From Baylisascaris procyonis (Eukaryota > Nematoda > Chromadorea > Rhabditida > Ascarididae), in the NCBI GenBank assembly GCA_037389465.1, contig JAZARR010000154.1, positions 2,976,001 through 3,040,000 on the forward strand: a DNA stretch of 64,000 nt. The letters run 5' to 3'. Under the pieces are notes generated by a model that was given only the letters and a program-made list of their open reading frames with translations, did no database searches and was not told the DNA's origin. Every line of letters begins with the position of its first letter. Within the stretch, counting starts at the first letter, position 1. The position numbers were made by a program, and so were the translations under genes. This document shows, in pieces, positions 37,701 through 51,510 of this stretch.

Positions 37701-38279
37701 TCACCCTCTCCTGTAGGCAGGGAGTGGGAGGGGGTAGAGGGAGGCAGGGACTTCTCTTCAAAACGCCGTATAGTTCTCTGGAAACTTCACTGGAAAAAGA
37801 AAAGTTTTCAAACCATAGTCTCTTGCCTTATGTTTTTGAGATTCTGTCATCGCTTTCACCCTCTCCTGTAGGCAGGGACTGAGGAGGGGGTAGAGGGAGG
37901 CAGGGACTTTTTTTGAAAACGCCGTATAGTTGTCTGGAAACTTCAGTGGAAAAAGAAAAGTTTTCAAACCATAGTCTCTTGCCTTATGTTTTTTGAGATT
38001 CTGCCACCGTTTTCACCCTTTCCTGTAGGCAGGGAGTGGGAGGGGGTAGAGGGAGGCGGGGACTTCTTTTGAAAACGCCGTGTAGTTCTCTGAAAACTTC
38101 ACTGGAAAAAGAAAAGTTTTCAAACCATAGTATCTTGCGTTATGTTTTTTCAGATTCTGACACCGTTTTCACCCTTTCATGTAGGCAGGGAGTGAGGAGG
38201 GGGTAGTGGGAGGCAGGGACTTCTTTTGAAAACGCCGTGTAGTTCTCTGGAAACTTCACTGGAAAAAGAAAAGTTTTCA
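31735..38279. repeat. 6,540-bp (~42-monomer) higher-order block, copy 1
   Basis: The ordered run of variant monomers from about 31,735 to 38,279 is repeated directly downstream at an offset of 6,540 bp (6,542 bp for part of it, because two T runs differ in length near 32,150 and 33,700). Landmarks fit exactly: 31,741/38,281, 32,871/39,413, 34,427/40,967, 36,114/42,654 and 37,758/44,298. Inside it lies a 1,556-bp (10-monomer) tandem duplication: about 32,050-33,607 and 33,608-35,165. Confidence 0.88.
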
Positions 38280-41200
38280 AAGCATAGTCTCTTGCCTTAT
38301 GTTTTTGAGATTCTGTCACCGCTTTCACCCTCTCCTGTAGGCAGGGAGTGGGAGGGGGTAGAGGGAGGCAGGGACTTCTTTTGAAAACGCCGTATAGTTC
38401 TCTGGAAACTTCACTGGAAAAAGAAAAGTTTTCAAACCATAGTCCCTTGCCTTATGTTTTTTGAGATTCTGTCATCGCTTTCACCCTCTCCTGTAGGCAG
38501 GGAGTGGGAGGGGGTAGAGGGAGGCAGGGACTTCTTTTGAAAACGCCGTATAGTTCTCTAGAAACTTCTGGAAAAAGAAAAGTTTTCAAACCATAGTCTC
38601 TTGCCTTATGTTTTTTGAGATTCTGTCATCGCTTTCACCCTCTCCTGTAGGCAGGGAGTGAGGAGGGGGTAGAGGGAGGCAGGGACTTTTTTTGAAAACG
38701 CCGTGTAGTTCTCTGGAAACTTCACTGGAAAAAGAAAAGCTTTCAAACCATAGTCTCTTGCCTTATGTTTTTTGGATTCTGTCATCGCTTTCACCCTCTC
38801 CTGTAGGCAGGGAGCGAGGAGGGGTAGAGGGAGGCAGGGACTTTTTTTGAAAACGCCGTGTAGTTCTCTGGAAACTTCACTGGAAAAAGAAAAGCTTTCA
38901 AACCATAGTCTCTTGCCTTATGTTTTTTGGATTCTGTCATCGCTTTCACCCTCTCCTGTAGGCAGGGAGCGAGGAGGGGTAGAGGGAGGCATTGACTTCT
39001 TTTGAAAACGCCGTAAGTTCTCTGGAAACTTCACCGGAAAAAGAAAAGTTTTCAAACCATAGTCTCTTGCCTTATGTTTTTTGAGATTCTGTCACCGCTT
39101 TCACCCTCTCCTGTAGGCCGGGAGTGAGAAGGGGGTAGAGGGAGGCAGGGACTTTTTTGAAAACGCCATGTAGTTCTCTGGAAACTTCACTGGAAAAAGA
39201 AAAGTTTTCAAACCATAGTCTCTTGCCTTATGTTTTTTGAGATTCTGTCACCGCTTTCACCCTCTCCTGCAGGCAGGGAGTGAGGAGGGGGTAGAGGGAG
39301 GCATTGACTTCTTTTGAAAACGCCGTAAGTTCTCTGGAAACTTCACCGGAAAAAGAAAAGTTTTCAAACCATAGTCTCTTGCCTTATGTTTTTTGAGATT
39401 CTGTCACCGCTTTCACCCTCTCCTGTAGGCCGGGAGTGAGAAGGGGGTAGAGGGAGGCAGGGACTTTTTTGAAAACGCCATGTAGTTCTCTGGAAACTTC
39501 ACTGGAAAAAGAAAAGTTTTCAAACCATAGTCTCTTGCCTTATGTTTTTGAGATTCTGTCACCGCTTTCACCCTCTCCTGTAGGCAGGGAGTGGGAGGGG
39601 GTAGAGGGAGGCAGGGACTTCTTTTGAAAACGCCGTATAGTTCTCTAGAAACTTCTGGAAAAAGAAAAGTTTTCAAACCATAGTCTCTTGCCTTATGTTT
39701 TTTGAGATTCTGTCATCGCTTTCACCCTCTCCTGTAGGCAGGGAGTGAGGAGGGGGTAGAGGGAGGCAGGGACTTTTTTTGAAAACGCCGTGTAGTTCTC
39801 TGGAAACTTCACTGGAAAAAGAAAAGTTTTCAAACCATAGTCTCTTGCGTTATGTTTTTTGAGATTCTGTCACCGTTTTCACCCTTTGCTGTAGGCAGGG
39901 AGTGGGAGGGGGTAGAGGGAGGCAGGGATTTCTTTTGAAAACGCCGTATAGTTCTCTGGAAACTTCACTGGAAAAAGAAAAGTTTTCAAAGCATAGTCTC
40001 TTGCCTTATGTTTTTGAGATTCTGTCACCGCTTTCACCCTCTCCTGTAGGCAGGGAGTGAGGTGGGGGTAGAGGTAGGCAGGGACTTCTTTTGAAAGCGC
40101 CGTATAGTTCTCTGAAAACTTCACTGGAAAAAGAAAAGTTTTCAAACCATAGTCTCTTGCCTTATGTTTTTTGAGATTCTGTCATCGCTTTCACCCTCTC
40201 CTGTAGGCAGGGAGTGAGGAGGGGGTAGAGGGAGGCAGGGACTTTTTGAAAACGCCGTGTAGTTCTCTGGAAACTTCACTGGAAAAAGAAAAGCTTTCAA
40301 ACCATAGTCTCTTGCCTTATGTTTTTTGGATTCTGTCATCGCTTTCACCCTCTCCTGTAGGCAGGGAGCGAGGAGGGGTAGAGGGAGGCAGGGACTTTTT
40401 TTGAAAACGCCGTGTAGTTCTCTGGAAACTTCACTGGAAAAAGAAAAGCTTTCAAACCATAGTCTCTTGCCTTATGTTTTTTGGATTCTGTCATCGCTTT
40501 CACCCTCTCCTGTAGGCAGGGAGCGAGGAGGGGTAGAGGGAGGCATTGACTTCTTTTGAAAACGCCGTAAGTTCTCTGGAAACTTCACCGGAAAAAGAAA
40601 AGTTTTCAAACCATAGTCTCTTGCCTTATGTTTTTTGAGATTCTGTCACCGCTTTCACCCTCTCCTGTAGGCCGGGAGTGAGAAGGGGGTAGAGGGAGGC
40701 AGGGACTTTTTTGAAAACGCCATGTAGTTCTCTGGAAACTTCACTGGAAAAAGAAAAGTTTTCAAACCATAGTCTCTTGCCTTATGTTTTTTGAGATTCT
40801 GTCACCGCTTTCACCCTCTCCTGCAGGCAGGGAGTGAGGAGGGGGTAGAGGGAGGCATTGACTTCTTTTGAAAACGCCGTAAGTTCTCTGGAAACTTCAC
40901 CGGAAAAAGAAAAGTTTTCAAACCATAGTCTCTTGCCTTATGTTTTTTGAGATTCTGTCACCGCTTTCACCCTCTCCTGTAGGCCGGGAGTGAGAAGGGG
41001 GTAGAGGGAGGCAGGGACTTTTTTGAAAACGCCATGTAGTTCTCTGGAAACTTCACTGGAAAAAGAAAAGTTTTCAAACCATAGTCTCTTGCCTTATGTT
41101 TTTGAGATTCTGTCACCGCTTTCACCCTCTCCTGTAGGCAGGGAGTGGGAGGGGGTAGAGGGAGGCAGGGACTTCTTTTGAAAACGCCGTATAGTTCTCT

Positions 41201-44200
41201 AGAAACTTCTGGAAAAAGAAAAGTTTTCAAACCATAGTCTCTTGCCTTATGTTTTTTGAGATTCTGTCATCGCTTTCACCCTCTCCTGTAGGCAGGGAGT
41301 GAGGAGGGGGTAGAGGGAGGCAGGGACTTTTTTTGAAAACGCCGTGTAGTTCTCTGGAAACTTCACTGGAAAAAGAAAAGTTTTCAAACCATAGTCTCTT
41401 GCGTTATGTTTTTTGAGATTCTGTCACCGTTTTCACCCTTTGCTGTAGGCAGGGAGTGGGAGGGGGTAGAGGGAGGCAGGGATTTCTTTTGAAAACGCCG
41501 TATAGTTCTCTGGAAACTTCACTGGAAAAAGAAAAGTTTTCAAAGCATAGTCTCTTGCCTTATGTTTTTGAGATTCTGTCACCGCTTTCACCCTCTCCTG
41601 TAGGCAGGGAGTGAGGTGGGGGTAGAGGTAGGCAGGGACTTCTTTTGAAAGCGCCGTATAGTTCTCTGAAAACTTCACTGGAAAAAGAAAAGTTTTCAAA
41701 CCATAGTCTCTTGCCTTATGTTTTTTGAGATTCTGTCACCGCTTTCACCCTCTCCTGTAGGGAGGGAGTGAGGAGGGGGTAGAGGGAGGCAGGGACTTTT
41801 TTGAAAACGCCGTATAGTTCTCTGGAAAATTCAGTGGAAAAAGAAAAGTTTTCAAACCATAGTCTCTTGCCTTATGTTTTTTGAGATTCTGTCATCGCTT
41901 TCACCCTCTCCTGTAGGCAGGGAGTGAGGAGGGGGTAGAGGGAGGCAGGGACTTCTCTTCAAAACGCCGTATAGTTCTCTGGAAACTTCACTGGAAAAAG
42001 AAAAGCTTTCAAACCATAGTCTCTTGGCTTATGTTTTTTGAGATTCTGTCACCGTTTTCACCCTTTCCTGTAGGCAGGGAGTGGGAGGGGGTAGAGGGAG
42101 GCAGGGACTTCTTTTGAAAACGCCGTATAGTTCTCTGGAAACATCACTGGAAAAAGAAAAGTTTTCAAACCATAGTCTCTTGCCTTATGTTTTTTGAGAT
42201 TCTGTCACCGCTTTCACCCTCTCCTGTAGGCAGGGAGTGAGGAGGGGGTAGAGGGAGGCAGGGACTTTTTTGAAAACGCCATGTAGTTCTCTGGAAACTT
42301 CACTGGAAAAAGAAAAGTTTTCAAAGCATAGTCTCTTGCCTTATGTTTTTGAGATTCTGTCACCGCTTTCACCCTCTCCTGTAGGCAGGGAGTGAGGTGG
42401 GGGTAGAGGTAGGCAGGGACTTCTTTTGAAAACGCCGTATAGTTCTCTGGAAACTTCACTGGAAAAAGAAAAGTTTTCAAACCATAGTCTCTTGCCTTAT
42501 GTTTTTTGAGATTCTCTCACCGCTTTCACCCTCTCCTGTAGCAGGGAGTGGGAGGGGGTAGAGGGAGGCAGGGACTTCTTTTGAAAACGCCGTATAGTTC
42601 TCTGGAAACTTCACTGGAAAAAGAAAAGTTTTCAAACCATAGTCTCTTGCCTTATGTTTTTTGAGATTCTGTCACCGCTTTCACCCTTTCTTGTAGGCAG
42701 GGAGTGGGAGGGGGTAGAGGGAGGCACGGACTTCTTTGGAAAACGCCGTATAGTTCTCTGGAAACTTCAGTGGAAAAAGAAAAGTTTTCAAACCATTGTC
42801 TCTTGCGTTATGTTTTTTGAGATTCTGTCACCGTTTTCACCCTTTGCTGTAGGCAGGGAGTGGGAGGGGGTAGAGGGAGGCAGGGATTTCTTTTGAAAAC
42901 GCCGTATAGTTCTCTGGAAACTTCACTGGAAAAAGAAAAGTTTTCAAAGCATAGTCTCTTGCCTTATGTTTTTGAGATTCTGTCACCGCTTTCACCCTCT
43001 CCTGTAGGCAGGGAGTGAGGTGGGGGTAGAGGTAGGCAGGGACTTTTTTTGAAAACGCCGTATAGTTCTCTGGAAAATTCAGTGGAAAAAGAAAAGTTTT
43101 CAAACCATAGTCTCTTGCCTTATGTTTTTTGAGATTCTGTCACCGCTTTCACCCTCTCCTGTAGGCAGGGACTGAGGAGGGGGTAAAGGGAGGCACGGAC
43201 TTCTCTTGAAAACGCCGTATAGTTCTCTGGAAACTTCACTGGAAAAAGAAAAGTTTTCAAACCATAGTCTCTTGCCTTATGTTTTTTGAGATTCTGTCAC
43301 CGCTTTCACCCTCTCCCGTAGGCAGGGAGTGAGGAGGGGGTAGTGGGAGGCAGGGACTTCTTTTGAAAACGCCGTGTAGTTCTCTGGAAACTTCACTTGA
43401 AAAAGAAAAGTTTTCAAACCATAGTCTCTTGCCTTACGTTTTTTGAGATTCTGTCACCGTTTTCACCCTCTCTTGTAGGCAGGGAGTGAGGAGGGGGTAG
43501 AGGGAGGCAGGGACTTTTTTTGAAAACGCCGTATGGTTCTCTGGAAACTTCAGTGGAAAAAGAAAAGTTTTCAAACCATAGTCTCTTGCCTTATGTTTTT
43601 TGAGATTCTGCCACCGTTTTCACCCTTTCCTGTAGGCAGGGAGTGGGAGGGGGTAGAGGGAGGCAGGGACTTCTTTTGAAAACGCCGTAAGTTCTCTGGA
43701 AACTTCACCGGAAAAAGAAAAGTTTTCAAACCATAGTCTCTTGCCTTATGTTTTTTGAGATTCTGTCACCGCTTTCACCCTCTCCTGTAGGCCGGGAGTG
43801 AGGAGCGGGTAGAGGGAGGCAGGGATTTTTTGAAAACGCCATGTAGTTCTCTGGAAACTTCACTGGAAAAAGAAAAGTTTTCAAACCATAGTCTCTTGGC
43901 TTATGTTTTTTGAGATTCTGTCACCGTTTTCACCCTTTCCTGTAGCAGGGAGTGGGAGGGGGTAGAGGGAGGCAGGGACTTCTCTTCAAAACGCCGTATA
44001 GTTCTCTGGAAACTTCACTGGAAAAAGAAAAGTTTTCAAACCATAGTCTCTTGCCTTATGTTTTTGAGATTCTGTCATCGCTTTCACCCTCTCCTGTAGG
44101 CAGGGACTGAGGAGGGGGTAAATGGAGGCACGGAATTCTTTTGAAGGCGACGTGTAGTTCTCTGAAAACTTGAGTGGAAAAAGAAAAGTTTTCAAACCAT

Positions 44201-44820
44201 AGTCTCTTGCCTTATGTTTTTTGAGATTCTGTCACCGCTTTCACCCTCTCCTGTAGGCAGGGAGTGGGAGGGGGTAGAGGGAGGCAGGGACTTCTCTTCA
44301 AAACGCCGTATAGTTCTCTGGAAACTTCACTGGAAAAAGAAAAGTTTTCAAACCATAGTCTCTTGCCTTATGTTTTTGAGATTCTGTCATCGCTTTCACC
44401 CTCTCCTGTAGGCAGGGACTGAGGAGGGGGTAGAGGGAGGCAGGGACTTTTTTTGAAAACGCCGTATAGTTGTCTGGAAACTTCAGTGGAAAAAGAAAAG
44501 TTTTCAAACCATAGTCTCTTGCCTTATGTTTTTTGAGATTCTGCCACCGTTTTCACCCTTTCCTGTAGGCAGGGAGTGGGAGGGGGTAGAGGGAGGCGGG
44601 GACTTCTTTTGAAAACGCCGTGTAGTTCTCTGAAAACTTCACTGGAAAAAGAAAAGTTTTCAAACCATAGTATCTTGCGTTATGTTTTTTCAGATTCTGA
44701 CACCGTTTTCACCCTTTCATGTAGGCAGGGAGTGAGGAGGGGGTAGTGGGAGGCAGGGACTTCTTTTGAAAACGCCGTGTAGTTCTCTGGAAACTTCACT
44801 GGAAAAAGAAAAGTTTTCAA
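38280..44820. repeat. 6,540-bp higher-order block, copy 2
   Basis: This is a direct copy of the preceding block with almost no base differences seen by eye. The inner 10-monomer duplication is also present (offset 1,554 bp here, because of a T5/T7 length difference at about 40,240). The junction with copy 3 is at about 44,820, where the sequence switches from the end of the block to a point about 1.55 kb inside it. Confidence 0.88.
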
Positions 44821-47800
44821 ACCATAGTCTCTTGCGTTATGTTTTTTGAGATTCTGTCACCGTTTTCACCCTTTGCTGTAGGCAGGGAGTGGGAGGGGGT
44901 AGAGGGAGGCAGGGATTTCTTTTGAAAACGCCGTATAGTTCTCTGGAAACTTCACTGGAAAAAGAAAAGTTTTCAAAGCATAGTCTCTTGCCTTATGTTT
45001 TTGAGATTCTGTCACCGCTTTCACCCTCTCCTGTAGGCAGGGAGTGAGGTGGGGGTAGAGGTAGGCAGGGACTTCTTTTGAAAGCGCCGTATAGTTCTCT
45101 GAAAACTTCACTGGAAAAAGAAAAGTTTTCAAACCATAGTCTCTTGCCTTATGTTTTTTGAGATTCTGTCATCGCTTTCACCCTCTCCTGTAGGCAGGGA
45201 GTGAGGAGGGGGTAGAGGGAGGCAGGGACTTTTTTTGAAAACGCCGTGTAGTTCTCTGGAAACTTCACTGGAAAAAGAAAAGCTTTCAAACCATAGTCTC
45301 TTGCCTTATGTTTTTTGGATTCTGTCATCGCTTTCACCCTCTCCTGTAGGCAGGGAGCGAGGAGGGGTAGAGGGAGGCAGGGACTTTTTTTGAAAACGCC
45401 GTGTAGTTCTCTGGAAACTTCACTGGAAAAAGAAAAGCTTTCAAACCATAGTCTCTTGCCTTATGTTTTTTGGATTCTGTCATCGCTTTCACCCTCTCCT
45501 GTAGGCAGGGAGCGAGGAGGGGTAGAGGGAGGCATTGACTTCTTTTGAAAACGCCGTAAGTTCTCTGGAAACTTCACCGGAAAAAGAAAAGTTTTCAAAC
45601 CATAGTCTCTTGCCTTATGTTTTTTGAGATTCTGTCACCGCTTTCACCCTCTCCTGTAGGCCGGGAGTGAGAAGGGGGTAGAGGGAGGCAGGGACTTTTT
45701 TGAAAACGCCATGTAGTTCTCTGGAAACTTCACTGGAAAAAGAAAAGTTTTCAAACCATAGTCTCTTGCCTTATGTTTTTTGAGATTCTGTCACCGCTTT
45801 CACCCTCTCCTGCAGGCAGGGAGTGAGGAGGGGGTAGAGGGAGGCATTGACTTCTTTTGAAAACGCCGTAAGTTCTCTGGAAACTTCACCGGAAAAAGAA
45901 AAGTTTTCAAACCATAGTCTCTTGCCTTATGTTTTTTGAGATTCTGTCACCGCTTTCACCCTCTCCTGTAGGCCGGGAGTGAGAAGGGGGTAGAGGGAGG
46001 CAGGGACTTTTTTGAAAACGCCATGTAGTTCTCTGGAAACTTCACTGGAAAAAGAAAAGTTTTCAAACCATAGTCTCTTGCCTTATGTTTTTGAGATTCT
46101 GTCACCGCTTTCACCCTCTCCTGTAGGCAGGGAGTGGGAGGGGGTAGAGGGAGGCAGGGACTTCTTTTGAAAACGCCGTATAGTTCTCTAGAAACTTCTG
46201 GAAAAAGAAAAGTTTTCAAACCATAGTCTCTTGCCTTATGTTTTTTGAGATTCTGTCATCGCTTTCACCCTCTCCTGTAGGCAGGGAGTGAGGAGGGGGT
46301 AGAGGGAGGCAGGGACTTTTTTTGAAAACGCCGTGTAGTTCTCTGGAAACTTCACTGGAAAAAGAAAAGTTTTCAAACCATAGTCTCTTGCGTTATGTTT
46401 TTTGAGATTCTGTCACCGTTTTCACCCTTTGCTGTAGGCAGGGAGTGGGAGGGGGTAGAGGGAGGCAGGGATTTCTTTTGAAAACGCCGTATAGTTCTCT
46501 GGAAACTTCACTGGAAAAAGAAAAGTTTTCAAAGCATAGTCTCTTGCCTTATGTTTTTGAGATTCTGTCACCGCTTTCACCCTCTCCTGTAGGCAGGGAG
46601 TGAGGTGGGGGTAGAGGTAGGCAGGGACTTCTTTTGAAAGCGCCGTATAGTTCTCTGAAAACTTCACTGGAAAAAGAAAAGTTTTCAAACCATAGTCTCT
46701 TGCCTTATGTTTTTTGAGATTCTGTCACCGCTTTCACCCTCTCCTGTAGGGAGGGAGTGAGGAGGGGGTAGAGGGAGGCAGGGACTTTTTTTGAAAACGC
46801 CGTATAGTTCTCTGGAAAATTCAGTGGAAAAAGAAAAGTTTTCAAACCATAGTCTCTTGCCTTATGTTTTTTGAGATTCTGTCATCGCTTTCACCCTCTC
46901 CTGTAGGCAGGGAGTGAGGAGGGGGTAGAGGGAGGCAGGGACTTCTCTTCAAAACGCCGTATAGTTCTCTGGAAACTTCACTGGAAAAAGAAAAGCTTTC
47001 AAACCATAGTCTCTTGGCTTATGTTTTTTGAGATTCTGTCACCGTTTTCACCCTTTCCTGTAGGCAGGGAGTGGGAGGGGGTAGAGGGAGGCAGGGACTT
47101 CTTTTGAAAACGCCGTATAGTTCTCTGGAAACATCACTGGAAAAAGAAAAGTTTTCAAACCATAGTCTCTTGCCTTATGTTTTTTGAGATTCTGTCACCG
47201 CTTTCACCCTCTCCTGTAGGCAGGGAGTGAGGAGGGGGTAGAGGGAGGCAGGGACTTTTTTGAAAACGCCATGTAGTTCTCTGGAAACTTCACTGGAAAA
47301 AGAAAAGTTTTCAAAGCATAGTCTCTTGCCTTATGTTTTTGAGATTCTGTCACCGCTTTCACCCTCTCCTGTAGGCAGGGAGTGAGGTGGGGGTAGAGGT
47401 AGGCAGGGACTTCTTTTGAAAACGCCGTATAGTTCTCTGGAAACTTCACTGGAAAAAGAAAAGTTTTCAAACCATAGTCTCTTGCCTTATGTTTTTTGAG
47501 ATTCTCTCACCGCTTTCACCCTCTCCTGTAGCAGGGAGTGGGAGGGGGTAGAGGGAGGCAGGGACTTCTTTTGAAAACGCCGTATAGTTCTCTGGAAACT
47601 TCACTGGAAAAAGAAAAGTTTTCAAACCATAGTCTCTTGCCTTATGTTTTTTGAGATTCTGTCACCGCTTTCACCCTTTCTTGTAGGCAGGGAGTGGGAG
47701 GGGGTAGAGGGAGGCACGGACTTCTTTGGAAAACGCCGTATAGTTCTCTGGAAACTTCAGTGGAAAAAGAAAAGTTTTCAAACCATAGTCTCTTGCGTTA

Positions 47801-49935
47801 TGTTTTTTGAGATTCTGTCACCGTTTTCACCCTTTGCTGTAGGCAGGGAGTGGGAGGGGGTAGAGGGAGGCAGGGATTTCTTTTGAAAACGCCGTATAGT
47901 TCTCTGGAAACTTCACTGGAAAAAGAAAAGTTTTCAAAGCATAGTCTCTTGCCTTATGTTTTTGAGATTCTGTCACCGCTTTCACCCTCTCCTGTAGGCA
48001 GGGAGTGAGGTGGGGGTAGAGGTAGGCAGGGACTTCTTTTGAAAGCGCCGTATAGTTCTCTGAAAACTTCACTGGAAAAAGAAAAGTTTTCAAACCATAG
48101 TCTCTTGCCTTATGTTTTTTGAGATTCTGTCACCGCTTTCACCCTCTCCTGTAGGGAGGGAGTGAGGAGGGGGTAGAGGGAGGCAGGGACTTTTTTTGAA
48201 AACGCCGTATAGTTCTCTGGAAAATTCAGTGGAAAAAGAAAAGTTTTCAAACCATAGTCTCTTGCCTTATGTTTTTTGAGATTCTGTCACCGCTTTCACC
48301 CTCTCCTGTAGGCAGGGACTGAGGAGGGGGTAAAGGGAGGCACGGACTTCTCTTGAAAACGCCGTATAGTTCTCTGGAAACTTCACTGGAAAAAGAAAAG
48401 TTTTCAAACCATAGTCTCTTGCCTTATGTTTTTTGAGATTCTGTCACCGCTTTCACCCTCTCCCGTAGGCAGGGAGTGAGGAGGGGGTAGTGGGAGGCAG
48501 GGACTTCTTTTGAAAACGCCGTGTAGTTCTCTGGAAACTTCACTTGAAAAAGAAAAGTTTTCAAACCATAGTCTCTTGCCTTACGTTTTTTGAGATTCTG
48601 TCACCGTTTTCACCCTCTCTTGTAGGCAGGGAGTGAGGAGGGGGTAGAGGGAGGCAGGGACTTTTTTTGAAAACGCCGTATGGTTCTCTGGAAACTTCAG
48701 TGGAAAAAGAAAAGTTTTCAAACCATAGTCTCTTGCCTTATGTTTTTTGAGATTCTGCCACCGTTTTCACCCTTTCCTGTAGGCAGGGAGTGGGAGGGGG
48801 TAGAGGGAGGCAGGGACTTCTTTTGAAAACGCCGTAAGTTCTCTGGAAACTTCACCGGAAAAAGAAAAGTTTTCAAACCATAGTCTCTTGCCTTATGTTT
48901 TTTGAGATTCTGTCACCGCTTTCACCCTCTCCTGTAGGCCGGGAGTGAGGAGCGGGTAGAGGGAGGCAGGGATTTTTTGAAAACGCCATGTAGTTCTCTG
49001 GAAACTTCACTGGAAAAAGAAAAGTTTTCAAACCATAGTCTCTTGGCTTATGTTTTTTGAGATTCTGTCACCGTTTTCACCCTTTCCTGTAGCAGGGAGT
49101 GGGAGGGGGTAGAGGGAGGCAGGGACTTCTCTTCAAAACGCCGTATAGTTCTCTGGAAACTTCACTGGAAAAAGAAAAGTTTTCAAACCATAGTCTCTTG
49201 CCTTATGTTTTTGAGATTCTGTCATCGCTTTCACCCTCTCCTGTAGGCAGGGACTGAGGAGGGGGTAAATGGAGGCACGGAATTCTTTTGAAGGCGACGT
49301 GTAGTTCTCTGAAAACTTGAGTGGAAAAAGAAAAGTTTTCAAACCATAGTCTCTTGCCTTATGTTTTTTGAGATTCTGTCACCGCTTTCACCCTCTCCTG
49401 TAGGCAGGGAGTGGGAGGGGGTAGAGGGAGGCAGGGACTTCTCTTCAAAACGCCGTATAGTTCTCTGGAAACTTCACTGGAAAAAGAAAAGTTTTCAAAC
49501 CATAGTCTCTTGCCTTATGTTTTTGAGATTCTGTCATCGCTTTCACCCTCTCCTGTAGGCAGGGACTGAGGAGGGGGTAGAGGGAGGCAGGGACTTTTTT
49601 TGAAAACGCCGTATAGTTGTCTGGAAACTTCAGTGGAAAAAGAAAAGTTTTCAAACCATAGTCTCTTGCCTTATGTTTTTTGAGATTCTGCCACCGTTTT
49701 CACCCTTTCCTGTAGGCAGGGAGTGGGAGGGGGTAGAGGGAGGCGGGGACTTCTTTTGAAAACGCCGTGTAGTTCTCTGAAAACTTCACTGGAAAAAGAA
49801 AAGTTTTCAAACCATAGTATCTTGCGTTATGTTTTTTCAGATTCTGACACCGTTTTCACCCTTTCATGTAGGCAGGGAGTGAGGAGGGGGTAGTGGGAGG
49901 CAGGGACTTCTTTTGAAAACGCCGTGTAGTTCTCT
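44821..49935. repeat. Truncated, rearranged third copy of the 6.5-kb block
   Basis: The sequence follows copy 1 from about 33,292 onward at an offset of 11,529 bp (for example 34,427/45,956 and 34,893/46,422), then 11,530 bp. From about 48,000 the offset becomes 11,687 bp (37,446/49,133 and 37,758/49,445). One extra monomer of the GTAGGGAGGG type was therefore introduced near 48,000-48,245, matching the type at about 35,200 and 46,730. The mosaic is the expected outcome of unequal exchange or gene conversion between misaligned copies. Confidence 0.82.
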
Positions 49936-51500
49936 GGAAACTTCACTTGAAAAAGAAAAGTTTTCAAACCATAGTCTCTTACCTTATGTTTTTTGAGATT
50001 CTGTCACCGCTTTCACCCTCTCCTGTAGGCAGGGACTGAGGAGGGGGTAAGGGGAGGCACGGACTTCTTTGGAAAACGCCGTATAGTTCTCTGGAAACTT
50101 CACTGGAAAAAGAAAAGTTTTCAAACCATAGTCTCTTGCCTTATGTTTTTGAGATTCTGTCATCGCTTTCACCCTCTCCTGTAGGCAGGGACTGAGGAGG
50201 GGGTAGAGGGAGGCAGGGACTTTTTTTGAAAACGCCGTATAGTTGTCTGGAAACTTCAGTGGAAAAAGAAAAGTTTTCAAACCATAGTCTCTTGCCTTAT
50301 GTTTTTTGAGATTCTGCCACCGTTTTCACCCTTTCCTGTAGGCAGGGAGTGGGAGGGGGTAGAGGGAGGCGGGGACTTCTTTTGAAAACGCCGTGTAGTT
50401 CTCTGAAAACTTCACTGGAAAAAGAAAAGTTTTCAAACCATAGTATCTTGCGTTATGTTTTTTCAGATTCTGACACCGTTTTCACCCTTTCATGTAGGCA
50501 GGGAGTGAGGAGGGGGTAGTGGGAGGCAGGGACTTCTTTTGAAAACGCCGTGTAGTTCTCTGGAAACTTCACTTGAAAAAGAAAAGTTTTCAAACCATAG
50601 TCTCTTACCTTATGTTTTTTGAGATTCTGTCACCGCTTTCACCCTCTCCTGTAGGCAGGGAGTGGGAGGGGGTAGAGGGAGGCAGGGACTTCTCTTCAAA
50701 ACGCCGTATAGTTCTCTGGAAACTTCACTGGAAAAAGAAAAGTTTTCAAACCATAGTCTCTTGCCTTATGTTTTTGAGATTCTGTCATCGCTTTCACCCT
50801 CTCCTGTAGGCAGGGACTGAGGAGGGGGTAGAGGGAGGCAGGGACTTTTTTTGAAAACGCCGTATAGTTGTCTGGAAACTTCAGTGGAAAAAGAAAAGTT
50901 TTCAAACCATAGTCTCTTGCCTTATGTTTTTTGAGATTCTGCCACCGTTTTCACCCTTTCCTGTAGGCAGGGAGTGGGAGGGGGTAGAGGGAGGCGGGGA
51001 CTTCTTTTGAAAACGCCGTGTAGTTCTCTGAAAACTTCACTGGAAAAAGAAAAGTTTTCAAACCATAGTATCTTGCGTTATGTTTTTTCAGATTCTGACA
51101 CCGTTTTCACCCTTTCATGTAGGCAGGGAGTGAGGAGGGGGTAGTGGGAGGCAGGGACTTCTTTTGAAAACGCCGTGTAGTTCTCTGGAAACTTCACTTG
51201 AAAAAGAAAAGTTTTCAAACCATAGTCTCTTACCTTATGTTTTTTGAGATTCTGTCACCGCTTTCACCCTCTCCTGTAGGCAGGGACTGAGGAGGGGGTA
51301 AGGGGAGGCACGGACTTCTTTGGAAAACGCCGTATAGTTCTCTGGAAACTTCACTGGAAAAAGAAAAGTTTTCAAACCATAGTCTCTTGCCTTATGTTTT
51401 TGAGATTCTGTCATCGCTTTCACCCTCTCCTGTAGGCAGGGACTGAGGAGGGGGTAGAGGGAGGCAGGGACTTTTTTTGAAAACGCCGTATAGTTGTCTG
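49356..51500. repeat. 1,251-bp (8-monomer) duplication made of ~625-bp 4-mers
   Basis: Copy 1 is about 49,356-50,606 and copy 2 about 50,607-51,500 (incomplete), at offset 1,251 bp (49,445/50,696 and 49,984/51,235). Within it a rare monomer with TAGTATCTTGCG and TTTTTTCAGATTCTGACACC recurs at about 49,818, 50,442 and 51,067, a 4-monomer spacing of about 625 bp. The same rare monomer is at about 38,130 and 44,670. Confidence 0.82.
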
Positions 51501-51510
51501 GAAACTTCAC

